From: Duncaniella muricolitica
GTDB taxonomy: Bacteria > Bacteroidota > Bacteroidia > Bacteroidales > Muribaculaceae
Assembly: GCA_025808375.1 (NCBI GenBank)
Contig: CP061009.1
Coordinates: 3,658,001 to 3,722,000, forward strand
Reading direction: 5' to 3'
Length of the DNA stretch: 64,000 bases
Below the pieces are notes generated by a model. That model was not told the origin of the DNA, did no database searches, and saw nothing but the letters and a program-made list of their open reading frames with translations. Below, one piece after another: positions 9,002 through 17,512 of this stretch. Made by a program: the position numbers and the translations under genes. Every line of letters starts with the position of its first letter. Positions within the stretch are counted from its first letter, which is position 1.

Positions 9002-11379
9002 ATGAGACTTTCTCATCTCCTTGCCATATCCCTATGTGGCATATCATCTGTCGCATGCCATGTCGACGAAATCGAGGTGCCAAGCGAAGAATTGTTCACG
9101 CGTTCGTTTATCAAAGAATTTGGCATAGCCGACTCAGACCAGGATTGGACACTCGCCACACGTGTCACCATGCACATCAATCCTTCAGCCATGAGCGGAG
9201 CCTAGACTGTCAGCATATATGACCGCATGCCGGGCACACCCAGCTGTCAGCTTGCCGCCCGATTTTCTGCCTCGGCTGAAACATTCGCGTTTGACTTCGC
9301 CAAGAGCAACAGCTCAGCCTATGTGCAGGGAGTAAACTCCGACGGCAAAATCACATTCTCCGGCTATTATCCCATACGTGACGGTATACTGTCAGTAAGC
9401 ACCCGTTCACGCGCAGTAGAGTATACCGACGCCTCAAGCATCAGACTTCAGGAAATCACTGGTGACAGCCCTTGGGGCAACGGATTCGGTTCATTCAACC
9501 CCAACGAGTATGAACGAGAAGGCATGCAGGCTTGCAATTTTCATTATTGGAATACACTAAAAGGCTGGAACGGAGCGATAAAATACAAGCCGATCCTTGA
9601 TGTCTTTTCGTTCTATGGTATGTATTCGGGCGGCACGTTCAACGACTCATATCTCAAAGGCTGTTATGACGATATCGAGGAAGGCACCCCCTGCTCCACA
9701 CTGATACATATCGTGGGAGAGAAGGGCGTGTTTCACGAAGGTGTTGTCGACGGACACTGCAACATTAACCTCTATAGCGAGCGTCTGAAACCCGAGGACG
9801 GTGTGATCTACCGCTCCGATGGCGGAGAGATAGTGCTCAAATATGTCTACGGCGCAGGCATATTCTCCAACAGTTTCGGATATTTCTACTATCCCGAAGG
9901 TCCACGACACAACAGATAATGGAGGCCCCGAAATTCATGCTTATGTATGACGCATCGCCATGGAACAACCTTCAACGCAATGCCGGGGACGGTTACAGCA
10001 ACTTTGAAAACATCGGAGGACATGGCACCGAAAACAAAACCATACTCACGCAAGTAGGCATTGACAACTATTCGGGCATGCGAACAGCCAATGATGTCAA
10101 TGACTATGAAAACAATTCAGGCAAGGATGTATTGTACAAACCCTCATATCACAAGCTGGTCTACTATGAGCTCGACTCCGACAACAAACCCATCGAAGGC
10201 TCGGCCACTTACACCTTTCCCAAGGGGATGAACATCGGATTCTTCATACTTGTACAGGGCCATGAGAAACTTAGACGCAACGGCTCGCTTGAGGGTCTGA
10301 ATCACCCGTCCAACAACAGTTGGTGGAAAGTGGAAAGAGTCGATGTCCGATTCTCCATCCCGTGGATGAACCAACTGATGGGTGCGTATTATAAGTCAGT
10401 GCCCGGCCATGGCAACACTACATATGACAAACACGCGCTTGACTTCTCGCTCAACGACGGCCGCACCGGCTCAATACCGGCTGACTACACTCCCCATATG
10501 TCGTTTGTGACATTTGCCTACAACGGCCACACCGTATTAGGCGTGGAGGACGGACAATATCACAACAACGACCACGATGTCAACGACATGCTCTTCTACG
10601 TAGAAGGTGTCAACGACGACCAGGAGGAGATAGGCGAAAAGCCTCAGGTGCAATCATGGATTATCGGATGCGAGGACCTGGGCAGCAGCTTTGACTTCGA
10701 CTTCAACGACGCGGTGTTTGGCGTGTCACACTTCTCAACCGACGACAAATCACAGAACTATCTCAAGGTCAAGGCTCTCGCCGCCGGCGGCACACTGCCC
10801 ATACAGCTCTTGTGGACCGACCCCGCCGGAACCACCCACAATGTAGGCACCGACTATGACAAGACATATCTCAGATGGAACAACTGGTTTGGTGTCGACA
10901 ATGTGTCACAGATCATAAACTGCAACCATAGCAACGACGGCGACGCTTATGAGGGGGCCACTGTGACCATACCGCTCGACCGATTTCCCGACTATACCAT
11001 CACGGCCGACAATTTCAAGGACGGCACCCCCTATCTGATGGGAGGCTTCTCGCTGGCCGTGTATGACAATACTGGCTTTGAGATATCCCGCGAGGTCAAG
11101 CCCATAGGCAACTACAAGGACGATGCCGAGAGATGGACACGCACGCCTCAGATGATACTCGTCCACAGCGGATGGAAATGGCCCGTAGAGTGCCGCCCTA
11201 TATTTGACGCCTACGACGGACGCACATCCTTTGGCGACTCGCACTCCCAGAAGATGTCGGGTTTCAGAGACTGGGTGCAGGACAAGTTTGCAATCGACTG
11301 GACCGAACATATCAGCACCCCCTCATATGTCACCGACCACAGGTGGACAGGCGAGGCGGAGCCCGATATCACGAAATAA
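9002..11379 (+). pseudogene. LruC-domain surface lipoprotein, broken by a stop and a frameshift
   Basis: Three pieces form one gene. Piece 1 (9002-9205) starts with a signal peptide and lipobox-like SSVAC and ends at TAG 9203-9205. Piece 2 continues in the same frame (9206-9919: TVSIYDRMPGTPSCQLAARF). Piece 3 (about 9900-11379) is shifted by one base and resumes with PKFMLMYDASPWNNLQ. Joined, they read as a typical Bacteroidales LruC/DUF4842 protein, with QDWTLATRVT near the start, PNEYEREG in the middle and SSFDFDFNDAVFGV in the C-terminal domain. Family members are large secreted lipoproteins of unknown role. The shift lies between about 9895 and 9918, where a stop and an overlapping ATG (9917-9921) occur by chance. 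Two independent lesions suggest decay, though a sequencing error cannot be excluded for either one. Confidence 0.8.
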
Positions 11380-11591
11380 TATGATTGGCTATATGCTTTG
11401 ACGTTTATATGACTATATATTCCCTGTAATCAAGCACTTTCACTGCATAAAAACACATTTTGCTCAAATAACATAAAAGCACAACCGACCTGACACTCAT
11501 TGACTGACCAGCCTCTCTCCACAATATAGCATAAGCGCAGAATGAAAAATTCAGGTAATTAAACAGTGAATAATAGATAGATAGTAGCATC

Positions 11592-11626
11592 CCCCCGCAT
11601 GCCGCAGATGGCAAGCGGGGGTTTTT
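11592..11626 (+). terminator. Rho-independent terminator after the LruC gene
   Basis: CCCCCGC-A-TGCC (11592-11603) pairs with GGCA-A-GCGGGGG (11610-11621) across one A/A mismatch, loop GCAGAT, followed by five Ts. It lies 213 bases after the last LruC stop; 11380-11591 is AT-rich with no gene seen. Confidence 0.85.
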
Positions 11627-11628
11627 AC

Positions 11629-11654
11629 TTACATTTGAGCAAACTCAGATGTAA
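11629..11654. repeat. Hairpin with TTTGAG-CAAA-CTCA core, copy 1
   Basis: TTACATTTGAG (11629-11639) pairs with 11644-11654 with one mismatch around loop CAAA. Confidence 0.7.
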
Positions 11655-11703
11655 AGATTATGATGTTATAAGAGGGCGGACTTCTCTATATTCAAGATAA
11701 AAC

Positions 11704-11743
11704 TGTAACCATTTATTTGAGCAAACTCAAATAAATGGTTACA
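11704..11743. repeat. Perfect 18-bp hairpin with TTTGAG-CAAA-CTCAAA core, copy 2
   Basis: The arm 11704-11721 is perfectly complementary to 11726-11743 around loop CAAA. It shares the inner TTTGAG(N4)CTCAAA with copies 1 and 3, but its outer stem differs. Confidence 0.85.
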
Positions 11744-11817
11744 CAGAGTTATAGCTTACAAGAAGTTTGTGCTATGCACGAGGCTATAAGCCGATGAGAC
11801 AATAAGGTTCATAAAAA

Positions 11818-11867
11818 CCTCAACCTCACAACCTTATAGCCTTTGATTTGAGCAGGCTCAAATCAAA
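11818..11867 (-). repeat. Hairpin copy 3 plus GGCTATAAGGTTGTGAGG tract
   Basis: On the minus strand, an 11-bp hairpin (11867-11842, loop of four bases, core TTTGAG/CTCAAA) overlaps the gpmI stop codon. A GGCTATAAGGTTGTGAGG-type tract (11841-11818) follows it directly. The same arrangement occurs at 16188-16230 and 55530-55484. Confidence 0.75.
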
Positions 11868-13374
11868 TAAGAGCGTGTCCGGTCATCTCGGAGGGCTGCC
11901 GGAGACCCATGATCTTGAGGATAGTGGGAGCCACATCGGCCAGACGGCCGTCTTCTACATGAGCATCCTTATTGTCAGAGATATAGACACAGGGCACGGG
12001 ATTGAGCGAATGAGCGGTGTTGGGAGTCCCGTCGGGATTTATGGCATTGTCGGCATTGCCGTGGTCAGCGATGATGATAGTCTCATAACCGGCAGCCTTG
12101 GCAGCCTCCACAGTGTCGCGCACACACTCGTCGACAGCCTTGACAGCCTTGCATATAGCCTCATAGATGCCGGTGTGGCCCACCATGTCACCGTTGGCAT
12201 AGTTCACAACGATGAAATCATACTTCTCCTCCTTGATAGCCTCCACGAGCTTGTCCTTAACCTCATAGGCACTCATTTCTGGCTTGAGGTCATAGGTAGC
12301 CACCTTGGGAGAAGCCACGAGGATACGTTCCTCGCCCTCGTAGGGAGTCTCGCGTCCGCCGTTGAAGAAGAATGTCACGTGGGCATACTTCTCTGTCTCG
12401 GCTATGTGAAGCTGCTTCTTGCCCTCGCTGGAGAGATATTCGCCAAGAGTGTTGCTGACGTTCTCCTTGGGGAAGAGGATATGCACGCCGGTAAACGAAG
12501 CGTCATAGGGAGTCATGCAGTAATACTGCAGTCCGGGGATAACCTTCATGTCGGCCTCGGGGATATCGTGCTGTGTGAGAGCCACAGTGAGCTCCTTGGC
12601 ACGGTCGTTGCGATAGTTGAAGAATATCACGGCGTCGCCCTCCTTAATGGTGGCGTCGACGGTCGAGTTGTTGATCGGCTTGATAAACTCGTCGGTCACG
12701 CCCTCGGCATAGCTATCCTCGACAGCCTTGACCATATCAGTGGCCTGAGTGCCCTCGCCATTTACGAGCAGGTCATAGGCAACCTTTACGCGCTCCCAAC
12801 GCTTGTCGCGGTCCATGGCATAGTAGCGACCGACAATCGAGGCCACGACGCCCGCGCTCTTGGCACAGTGGGCCTGAAGCTCCTCGATGAAACCCTTGCC
12901 GCTGCGGGGGTCGGTGTCGCGGCCGTCCATGAAGCAGTGGATATAGACTTTCTCCAGGCCATACTCCTTGGCAATGTCACAGAGGGCATAGAGATGGTCG
13001 AGCGACGAGTGAACGCCACCGTCACTGGTGAGGCCCATGAAGTGGATGGCCTTGCCGTTATCGCGGGCATAAGTGAACGCGCTGACGATTTCGGGGTTCT
13101 TGAGTATTGACTTGTCGGCACACGCCTTGTTGATTTTCACGAGGTCCTGATACACCACGCGACCCGCGCCTATATTGAGGTGACCCACCTCCGAGTTGCC
13201 CATCTGGCCGTCGGGCAGACCTACATTCTCGCCCGAAGCCTGGAGCTCGCTGTGGGGATAAGAGTTCATGAGATAGTCCCAGTAGGGAGTGGGAGTTGAC
13301 GAGATGGCATCGCTCTTGGTGTGGTTGCCGATGCCCCATCCGTCAAGGATGATTAACAATGCTTTCTTTGCCAT
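11863..13374 (-). CDS. gpmI: 2,3-bisphosphoglycerate-independent phosphoglycerate mutase
   Basis: The 503-residue product has the normal length for iPGM, the Mn2+-dependent alkaline-phosphatase-superfamily enzyme that interconverts 3- and 2-phosphoglycerate in glycolysis. The start MAKKALLIILDGWGIG carries a metal-binding Asp. PDGQMGNSEVGHLNIGAGR (about residues 54-72) contains the catalytic Ser, and the C-terminal segment has IIADHGNAD. The gene is single and has its own promoter. Its TGA stop lies inside a hairpin (11842-11867) that may define the mRNA 3' end. Confidence 0.98.
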   Translation of the reverse strand: MAKKALLIILDGWGIGNHTKSDAISSTPTPYWDYLMNSYPHSELQASGENVGLPDGQMGNSEVGHLNIGAGRVVYQDLVKINKACADKSILKNPEIVSAFTYARDNGKAIHFMGLTSDGGVHSSLDHLYALCDIAKEYGLEKVYIHCFMDGRDTDPRSGKGFIEELQAHCAKSAGVVASIVGRYYAMDRDKRWERVKVAYDLLVNGEGTQATDMVKAVEDSYAEGVTDEFIKPINNSTVDATIKEGDAVIFFNYRNDRAKELTVALTQHDIPEADMKVIPGLQYYCMTPYDASFTGVHILFPKENVSNTLGEYLSSEGKKQLHIAETEKYAHVTFFFNGGRETPYEGEERILVASPKVATYDLKPEMSAYEVKDKLVEAIKEEKYDFIVVNYANGDMVGHTGIYEAICKAVKAVDECVRDTVEAAKAAGYETIIIADHGNADNAINPDGTPNTAHSLNPVPCVYISDNKDAHVEDGRLADVAPTILKIMGLRQPSEMTGHALI

Positions 13375-13424
13375 AATAATATATGTACGCTTATTGAAGT
13401 TGTTTTGTTTTCGTTTGACGGCTG

Positions 13425-13432
13425 CAAAGTTA
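13425..13432 (-). promoter_or_regulatory. -7 box of the gpmI promoter
   Basis: TAACTTTG on the minus strand, 50 bases upstream of the gpmI ATG. No convincing -33 TTG stands at 19-20 bases. Confidence 0.5.
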
Positions 13433-13480
13433 CGAAAAATTTTCGTGGAGTCTCTTGTTTTCTTATAGTTTATCTTATAG

Positions 13481-14875
13481 TTATCTTATGGTTAAGAGAG
13501 ACCGGCTATAAGAGACGCACGAAGGGAGCTCCTCGGGATAATGGGTCACAAATATCAGCGATGAAGCACGGACCTCGACAATAGCGTCGATGACACGGCG
13601 CACACGCTCCTTAGCCGTCGGGTCAAGCCCCTGAAACGGCTCATCAAGCACCAGCAGAGCCGGCTGTCGCGAAAAAGCACGCGCCAGCAACACCATACGC
13701 TGCTCGCCCGACGAGAGTGTCGAAAAATCACGCTCAGCCAGATGACTGATAGCCAGACACTCAAGCCACGCATCGGCAATCGCGCACTCACGCTCGGTGT
13801 GCAGTCTGTAACGCTCCAGCACAGGACGCATCCCCTCGACAACTATTCCCCTCACAGTGAGCCGACTACGGAAATAAAGCTGTATCTCGGGACACACATA
13901 GCCCACATTGTTCTTAATGTCCCATATCGACTCGCCCGAGCCACGCTTATGGTCAAAGATAACTATATCATTTGCATAGGCCTGCGGATTGTCACCACAC
14001 ACCATACTAAGCAACAACGACTTGCCCGAGCCGTTAGGCCCCGTAAGCATCCACCGTTCCCCGCGCTTAACCTCCCAGTCGAGCCCCGAAAAGATGTCGC
14101 GGCCGCCATATCCGGCCCGGCCATTGCGTATGCTGAACGCTACAGCATGGTCAGGCACAGGCGCGGGAGCCTCGGGAAGCGTCACATGCACCGGCAGCTC
14201 CATTGCCGCACAGCCATCAGGCCGTGTTGTCCCTACAAACCGACACCCACACATAGCAAGCACCGCGTCGGCCGTGTCGGGCACTTCGTCAGGGTCGGAG
14301 AGCAGAAGCACAATATGAAGCCCTCGGTCACGCAGAGCGGCAAGGGCGTCGCGCAGCTCGGCCCGAGAAGGAGAGTCGAGACCGATAAACGGATTGTCGA
14401 GCACAAGAATATCGGGAGCCGCAAGCAATGTGTTTATAATAAGCAGCTTGCGCAATTCGCCGCTCGACAGATAGTTGATGCGTTTGGCAGCTACATCGCG
14501 CAGTCCGAGACGGCCACACATGTCGTGCCACATCTCGCTCTCCATGGCTTTGCCGAATATCTCGCCCACCACGGGCACGTATTCGTTTTCGCTCGACTCG
14601 AGACGCTGGTCATAGCGTAAGACATCGACTCCGGTAAAGGAGTGTATATCTGTAAAGGCCAGCATCCTGACCTTCATGCCGTCACGCTGAAACTTCAGAC
14701 GGTTGCCAAATCCATAGCGTCCGCGTTCTATCACATAGCCGAGCGTAGTCTTGCCCGCACCGTTTGGTCCGACCACCACCGTGATGCCGGCGTGTATGCC
14801 GAACCCCTCGGCCCCACTGAGCGTCACCTGTCCGAAGCAGAGCGTCGGGGAGAGAAATTCTATAATGTAATCCAT
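13481..14875 (-). CDS. Double ABC ATPase, ModF/PhrA-like
   Basis: The frame is open further upstream, but the ATG at 14875 (MDYIIEFLSPTLCFGQ) is chosen because a strong promoter lies directly before it. The 464-residue product has two ABC ATPase domains in one chain and no membrane segment. Domain 1 has Walker A GPNGAGKTT (about residues 36-44) and signature LSSGE (136-140). Domain 2 has Walker A GPNGSGKSLL, signature LSSGEQ and Walker B LLVLDEPFQGLD. In domain 1 the Walker B ends in DN (Asn161) where the catalytic Glu is expected, so that site is probably poor at hydrolysis. Proteins of this layout are called ModF or PhrA; their role is not well settled. Confidence 0.85.
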   Translation of the reverse strand: MDYIIEFLSPTLCFGQVTLSGAEGFGIHAGITVVVGPNGAGKTTLGYVIERGRYGFGNRLKFQRDGMKVRMLAFTDIHSFTGVDVLRYDQRLESSENEYVPVVGEIFGKAMESEMWHDMCGRLGLRDVAAKRINYLSSGELRKLLIINTLLAAPDILVLDNPFIGLDSPSRAELRDALAALRDRGLHIVLLLSDPDEVPDTADAVLAMCGCRFVGTTRPDGCAAMELPVHVTLPEAPAPVPDHAVAFSIRNGRAGYGGRDIFSGLDWEVKRGERWMLTGPNGSGKSLLLSMVCGDNPQAYANDIVIFDHKRGSGESIWDIKNNVGYVCPEIQLYFRSRLTVRGIVVEGMRPVLERYRLHTERECAIADAWLECLAISHLAERDFSTLSSGEQRMVLLARAFSRQPALLVLDEPFQGLDPTAKERVRRVIDAIVEVRASSLIFVTHYPEELPSCVSYSRSLLTIR

Positions 14876-14880
14876 AGGGG

Positions 14881-14911
14881 CAAAGTTACGAAGAAAAAGG
14901 AGGGGATACAA
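14881..14911 (-). promoter_or_regulatory. Promoter that almost touches the ATG of the double-ABC gene
   Basis: On the minus strand, TTG (14911-14909), a 20-base spacer and TAACTTTG (14888-14881) are followed by only five bases before the ATG. The transcript would begin at or within a few bases of the start codon. Confidence 0.6.
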
Positions 14912-15192
14912 AAGTTTCCCCGAAAGACATAGGCAATATGAGAGGACACAACATCGCTGAATTACACCGAAAAACACCTCCATTTGTAAAATTTTGTAAT
15001 AATCTCACTATTCAACATCCTCTGAAAAGGTTAATTGACTTCAAAAAGATAGAGTGGTTATAAACTCAATTCGGATTTTTAAAACCACAAAACTCTGCCA
15101 CAAAAGTAGAAATTAAAGATAATTTGCGCGTAATATGGACAAACCATGACCGCGCGAAAAGTGTTAACTTTGCAAACTCAAACGTTTCAACT
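14912..15192 (+). other. Intergenic region with the PCMD-gene promoter
   Basis: This divergent intergenic stretch is AT-rich with no gene seen. A plus-strand -7 box TAACTTTG at 15165-15172 would start transcription about 15 bases before the ATG at 15193. Confidence 0.5.
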
Positions 15193-16167
15193 ATGTCATT
15201 CTCAAAAAGGCTCTATATACTCGTCCTGCTGATTTTATCGTCAGGACTATTGTCCTCACTCACCGCCGCCCGCACAGGTCGCGAGGTGCCCATACGCTTC
15301 GGCGACATGGAACACTGGACAGAACGCAACATCACCGAATCGGCCGTCATCGGAGGTGCTAAAAAGACTCTCTTTGAGATAGCCATCGACAGCGTTATCA
15401 ACGGCAACACCCCCTATCGCAACCTCGGAGGTTCTCCCTGGGGCACATCCAATGTCATGGCCAAGGTGGCCGGGGTGGTCAAGACCAACAACACCGTGAG
15501 TCCCGACACCCACCGCGGCGGACGCTGTGCCAGACTGTCCACCCACATAGAGTCACTCAAAGTGCTCGGAGTCGTCAACATCAACGTGCTCGCGGCAGGC
15601 TCGATATTTCTCGGCGACGTGCGCGAACCCATCACCGGCACCAAAGAGGGGCCCAAGAGCATCAACTGGGGTATTCCCTTCAAAAACCGCCCCAAAGCCC
15701 TGCGCTTTGACTATAAGGTAAAGACACCCGGCACACCCAACCGCATCAAGCAGACAGGCTTCAGCCACAAATCGACCGTCCTGGGTCCCGACTATGCCGT
15801 GGCTGTGCTACTGCTGCAAAAACGCACCGAGGATGCCTCGGGCAACATCACGGCCAAACGCATCGGCACACTGGTGGTGAAATATGGCAAATCGACCGCC
15901 GGATGGGTGGAAAACGCTACCTACGACATCCTCTACGGCAACATCACCGGCCGCAGCGACTATGACCCCTCGCTCATGGGGCTGCGCGACTATGACTATG
16001 CCACCAACAGCAAAGGGGTCAACGTAAAAGTCACCGAGACCGGATGGGCCGACCCCGACGAGACTCCGACCCATCTGATGGTACAGTTCTCGTCAAGCCA
16101 TGGCGGGGCCTATATCGGCACCCCCGGCAACACCCTCTGGGTCGACAACGTCCGCCTCGTATATTAG
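15193..16167 (+). CDS. Secreted PCMD-domain-like protein
   Basis: The ATG at 15193 is chosen because it opens a signal peptide (MSFSKRLYILVLLILSSGLLSSLTAA) just after a -7 box; an upstream in-frame ATG at 15124 would precede that promoter. The 324-residue product contains GGSPWGTSNV, HRGGRCARLST, LAAGSIFLGDV and a C-terminal GGAYIGTPGNTLWVDNVRLVY. These match the putative carbohydrate metabolism domain (PCMD) and its jelly-roll-like fold in Bacteroidetes. The role is unknown beyond probable glycan or surface binding. The stop codon lies in the first of two 24-bp repeats. Confidence 0.75.
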   Translation: MSFSKRLYILVLLILSSGLLSSLTAARTGREVPIRFGDMEHWTERNITESAVIGGAKKTLFEIAIDSVINGNTPYRNLGGSPWGTSNVMAKVAGVVKTNNTVSPDTHRGGRCARLSTHIESLKVLGVVNINVLAAGSIFLGDVREPITGTKEGPKSINWGIPFKNRPKALRFDYKVKTPGTPNRIKQTGFSHKSTVLGPDYAVAVLLLQKRTEDASGNITAKRIGTLVVKYGKSTAGWVENATYDILYGNITGRSDYDPSLMGLRDYDYATNSKGVNVKVTETGWADPDETPTHLMVQFSSSHGGAYIGTPGNTLWVDNVRLVY

Positions 16168-16230
16168 TCCGCTGACGCGGAAGGTTATTAGTCCGCGTTT
16201 GCGGAAGGTTATAAGGTTATGAGGTTATAA
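16164..16230 (+). repeat. Two 24-bp hairpin repeats plus GGTTATAAGGTTATGAGG tract
   Basis: Units 16164-16187 and 16188-16211 share TTAGTCCGC and GCGGAAGGTTA but differ in the centre (TGAC versus GTTT), so each keeps the stem CCGC/GCGG with a changed loop. The GGTTATAAGGTTATGAGG tract follows to 16230. The first unit overlaps the stop of the PCMD-like gene. Confidence 0.8.
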
Positions 16231-16256
16231 ACAGGCTTGCGCGACGCAACACCCCC

Positions 16257-16293
16257 TAAACTTTAAACTCTTAACTTTAAACTCCAAACTCCC
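16257..16293. repeat. AACTTTAAACTCTTAACTTT micro-repeat
   Basis: AAACTTTAAACTC-type repeats lie just before the Omp85-like gene. They are the reverse orientation of the tracts at 7970 and of the one seen on the plus strand at 43365. Confidence 0.6.
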
Positions 16294-16309
16294 CTTTATA
16301 CTAAAAAAC

Positions 16310-17467
16310 ATGCGACTTATACGTACATACCTGCTTCTTGGACTTATGCTTATGCACGGAGCATGCGCATTGGCCGACACTCCCGCCGACACCATCACCG
16401 CCGGCGCGACACGTCAGGGACTGGTGAATCGTATTCTCGCATATTTTGCCGACGCCAACAAAGGCAAAAACTCCTCAGGCCTGGACTTCAGCCTCATCGG
16501 CGGCCCCTACTACACCTCCGACATAGGCGTAGGCATCGGACTGGTGGCTTCGGGACTCTACGGCACCGGTGTGGCCGACTCGCTGATACCACCCTCCAAT
16601 ATAGGCATTTTCGGCAAAATCAGCACCAAAGGATTTGCCACCATAGGCGTCGACGGCACCCACATATCGCCCGCCGACACCTATCGAGTGACCTATCTCA
16701 CAGAATTTTTCGCCGACCCGAGCGACTACTGGGGCATAGGCTACGAGATGGGCAACAACGACGCCGACAAGTCGAGCATGAAACGCATCGGCATCAAAGC
16801 CGAGGGAGCGATGCTCTTTCACGTTGGCTCAAAACTCTATATCGGCCCGATGGTGGCTGTCGACTATATCCACGCTTTCGAGATAGAGCGGCGCGACCTT
16901 CTCGACGGCATGCGCTCAACCTCTTGGAGCTACGGGGCAGGCGTCAAACTGACCTATGACACTCGCGACGTGCTCACCAACCCACACCGCGGCATCTATG
17001 CCTCGGTCACACAGTGTTTCCGGCCCAAGTTTCTGGGCAACCGCTACGCCTTCAGCTCGACCGAAGTGCAGTTTGACGCCTACCGCACCCTCTGGACCGG
17101 AGGCATACTCGCGTGTGACTTCCGGTCCAAATTTGATTTCGGCAATCCCTCCTGGCACATGATGGCCCAGACCGGCGGCTCACACTTCATGCGCGGCTAT
17201 TACGAAGGCCGTTACCGCGACAAATACATGATGGCGGCCCAGGTGGAACTGCGCCAGCACGTGTGGCGCAGAAGCGGCATCGTGGTGTGGGGTGGCGTGG
17301 CCACAGTGTTCGACCGTCTGAGCGACGTGATGATGAGCCGTCTGCTCCCCAACCTTGGCGCAGGCTACAGATGGGAGTTCAAGAAGGATGTCAACGTGCG
17401 TCTTGATGTCGGATTCGGCAAAAGCGGCCAGTGGTCATTCATGTTTGGCATAAACGAGGCCTTCTGA
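16310..17467 (+). CDS. Omp85/BamA-type outer-membrane barrel protein
   Basis: The 385-residue product has a signal peptide (LLLGLMLMHGACALA) and then alternating beta strands to a C-terminal Phe, as expected for an outer-membrane barrel. Family marks are GVGIGLVASGLYG in the first strands, YDTRDVLTNPHRGIY (the common Omp85 TRD...P..G motif) and HFMRGYYEGRYRDKYMMAAQVELR (RGY...G.YRD). There are no POTRA domains, so it is a stand-alone surface-antigen/D15-type barrel rather than BamA. Such single-barrel proteins in Bacteroidetes have no known substrate. The phosphoethanolamine transferase gene follows after 45 bases. Confidence 0.88.
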   Translation: MRLIRTYLLLGLMLMHGACALADTPADTITAGATRQGLVNRILAYFADANKGKNSSGLDFSLIGGPYYTSDIGVGIGLVASGLYGTGVADSLIPPSNIGIFGKISTKGFATIGVDGTHISPADTYRVTYLTEFFADPSDYWGIGYEMGNNDADKSSMKRIGIKAEGAMLFHVGSKLYIGPMVAVDYIHAFEIERRDLLDGMRSTSWSYGAGVKLTYDTRDVLTNPHRGIYASVTQCFRPKFLGNRYAFSSTEVQFDAYRTLWTGGILACDFRSKFDFGNPSWHMMAQTGGSHFMRGYYEGRYRDKYMMAAQVELRQHVWRRSGIVVWGGVATVFDRLSDVMMSRLLPNLGAGYRWEFKKDVNVRLDVGFGKSGQWSFMFGINEAF

Positions 17468-17512
17468 CAATAAATTCTGACTTCCGGGGTTATATTAAAC
17501 ACCCACCAAGAT

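Noticed and set aside
11848..13110. Long plus-strand open frame of 420 codons
   Set aside because: It lies opposite gpmI, which has all its family motifs; the open frame is a by-product of GC-rich codon use.
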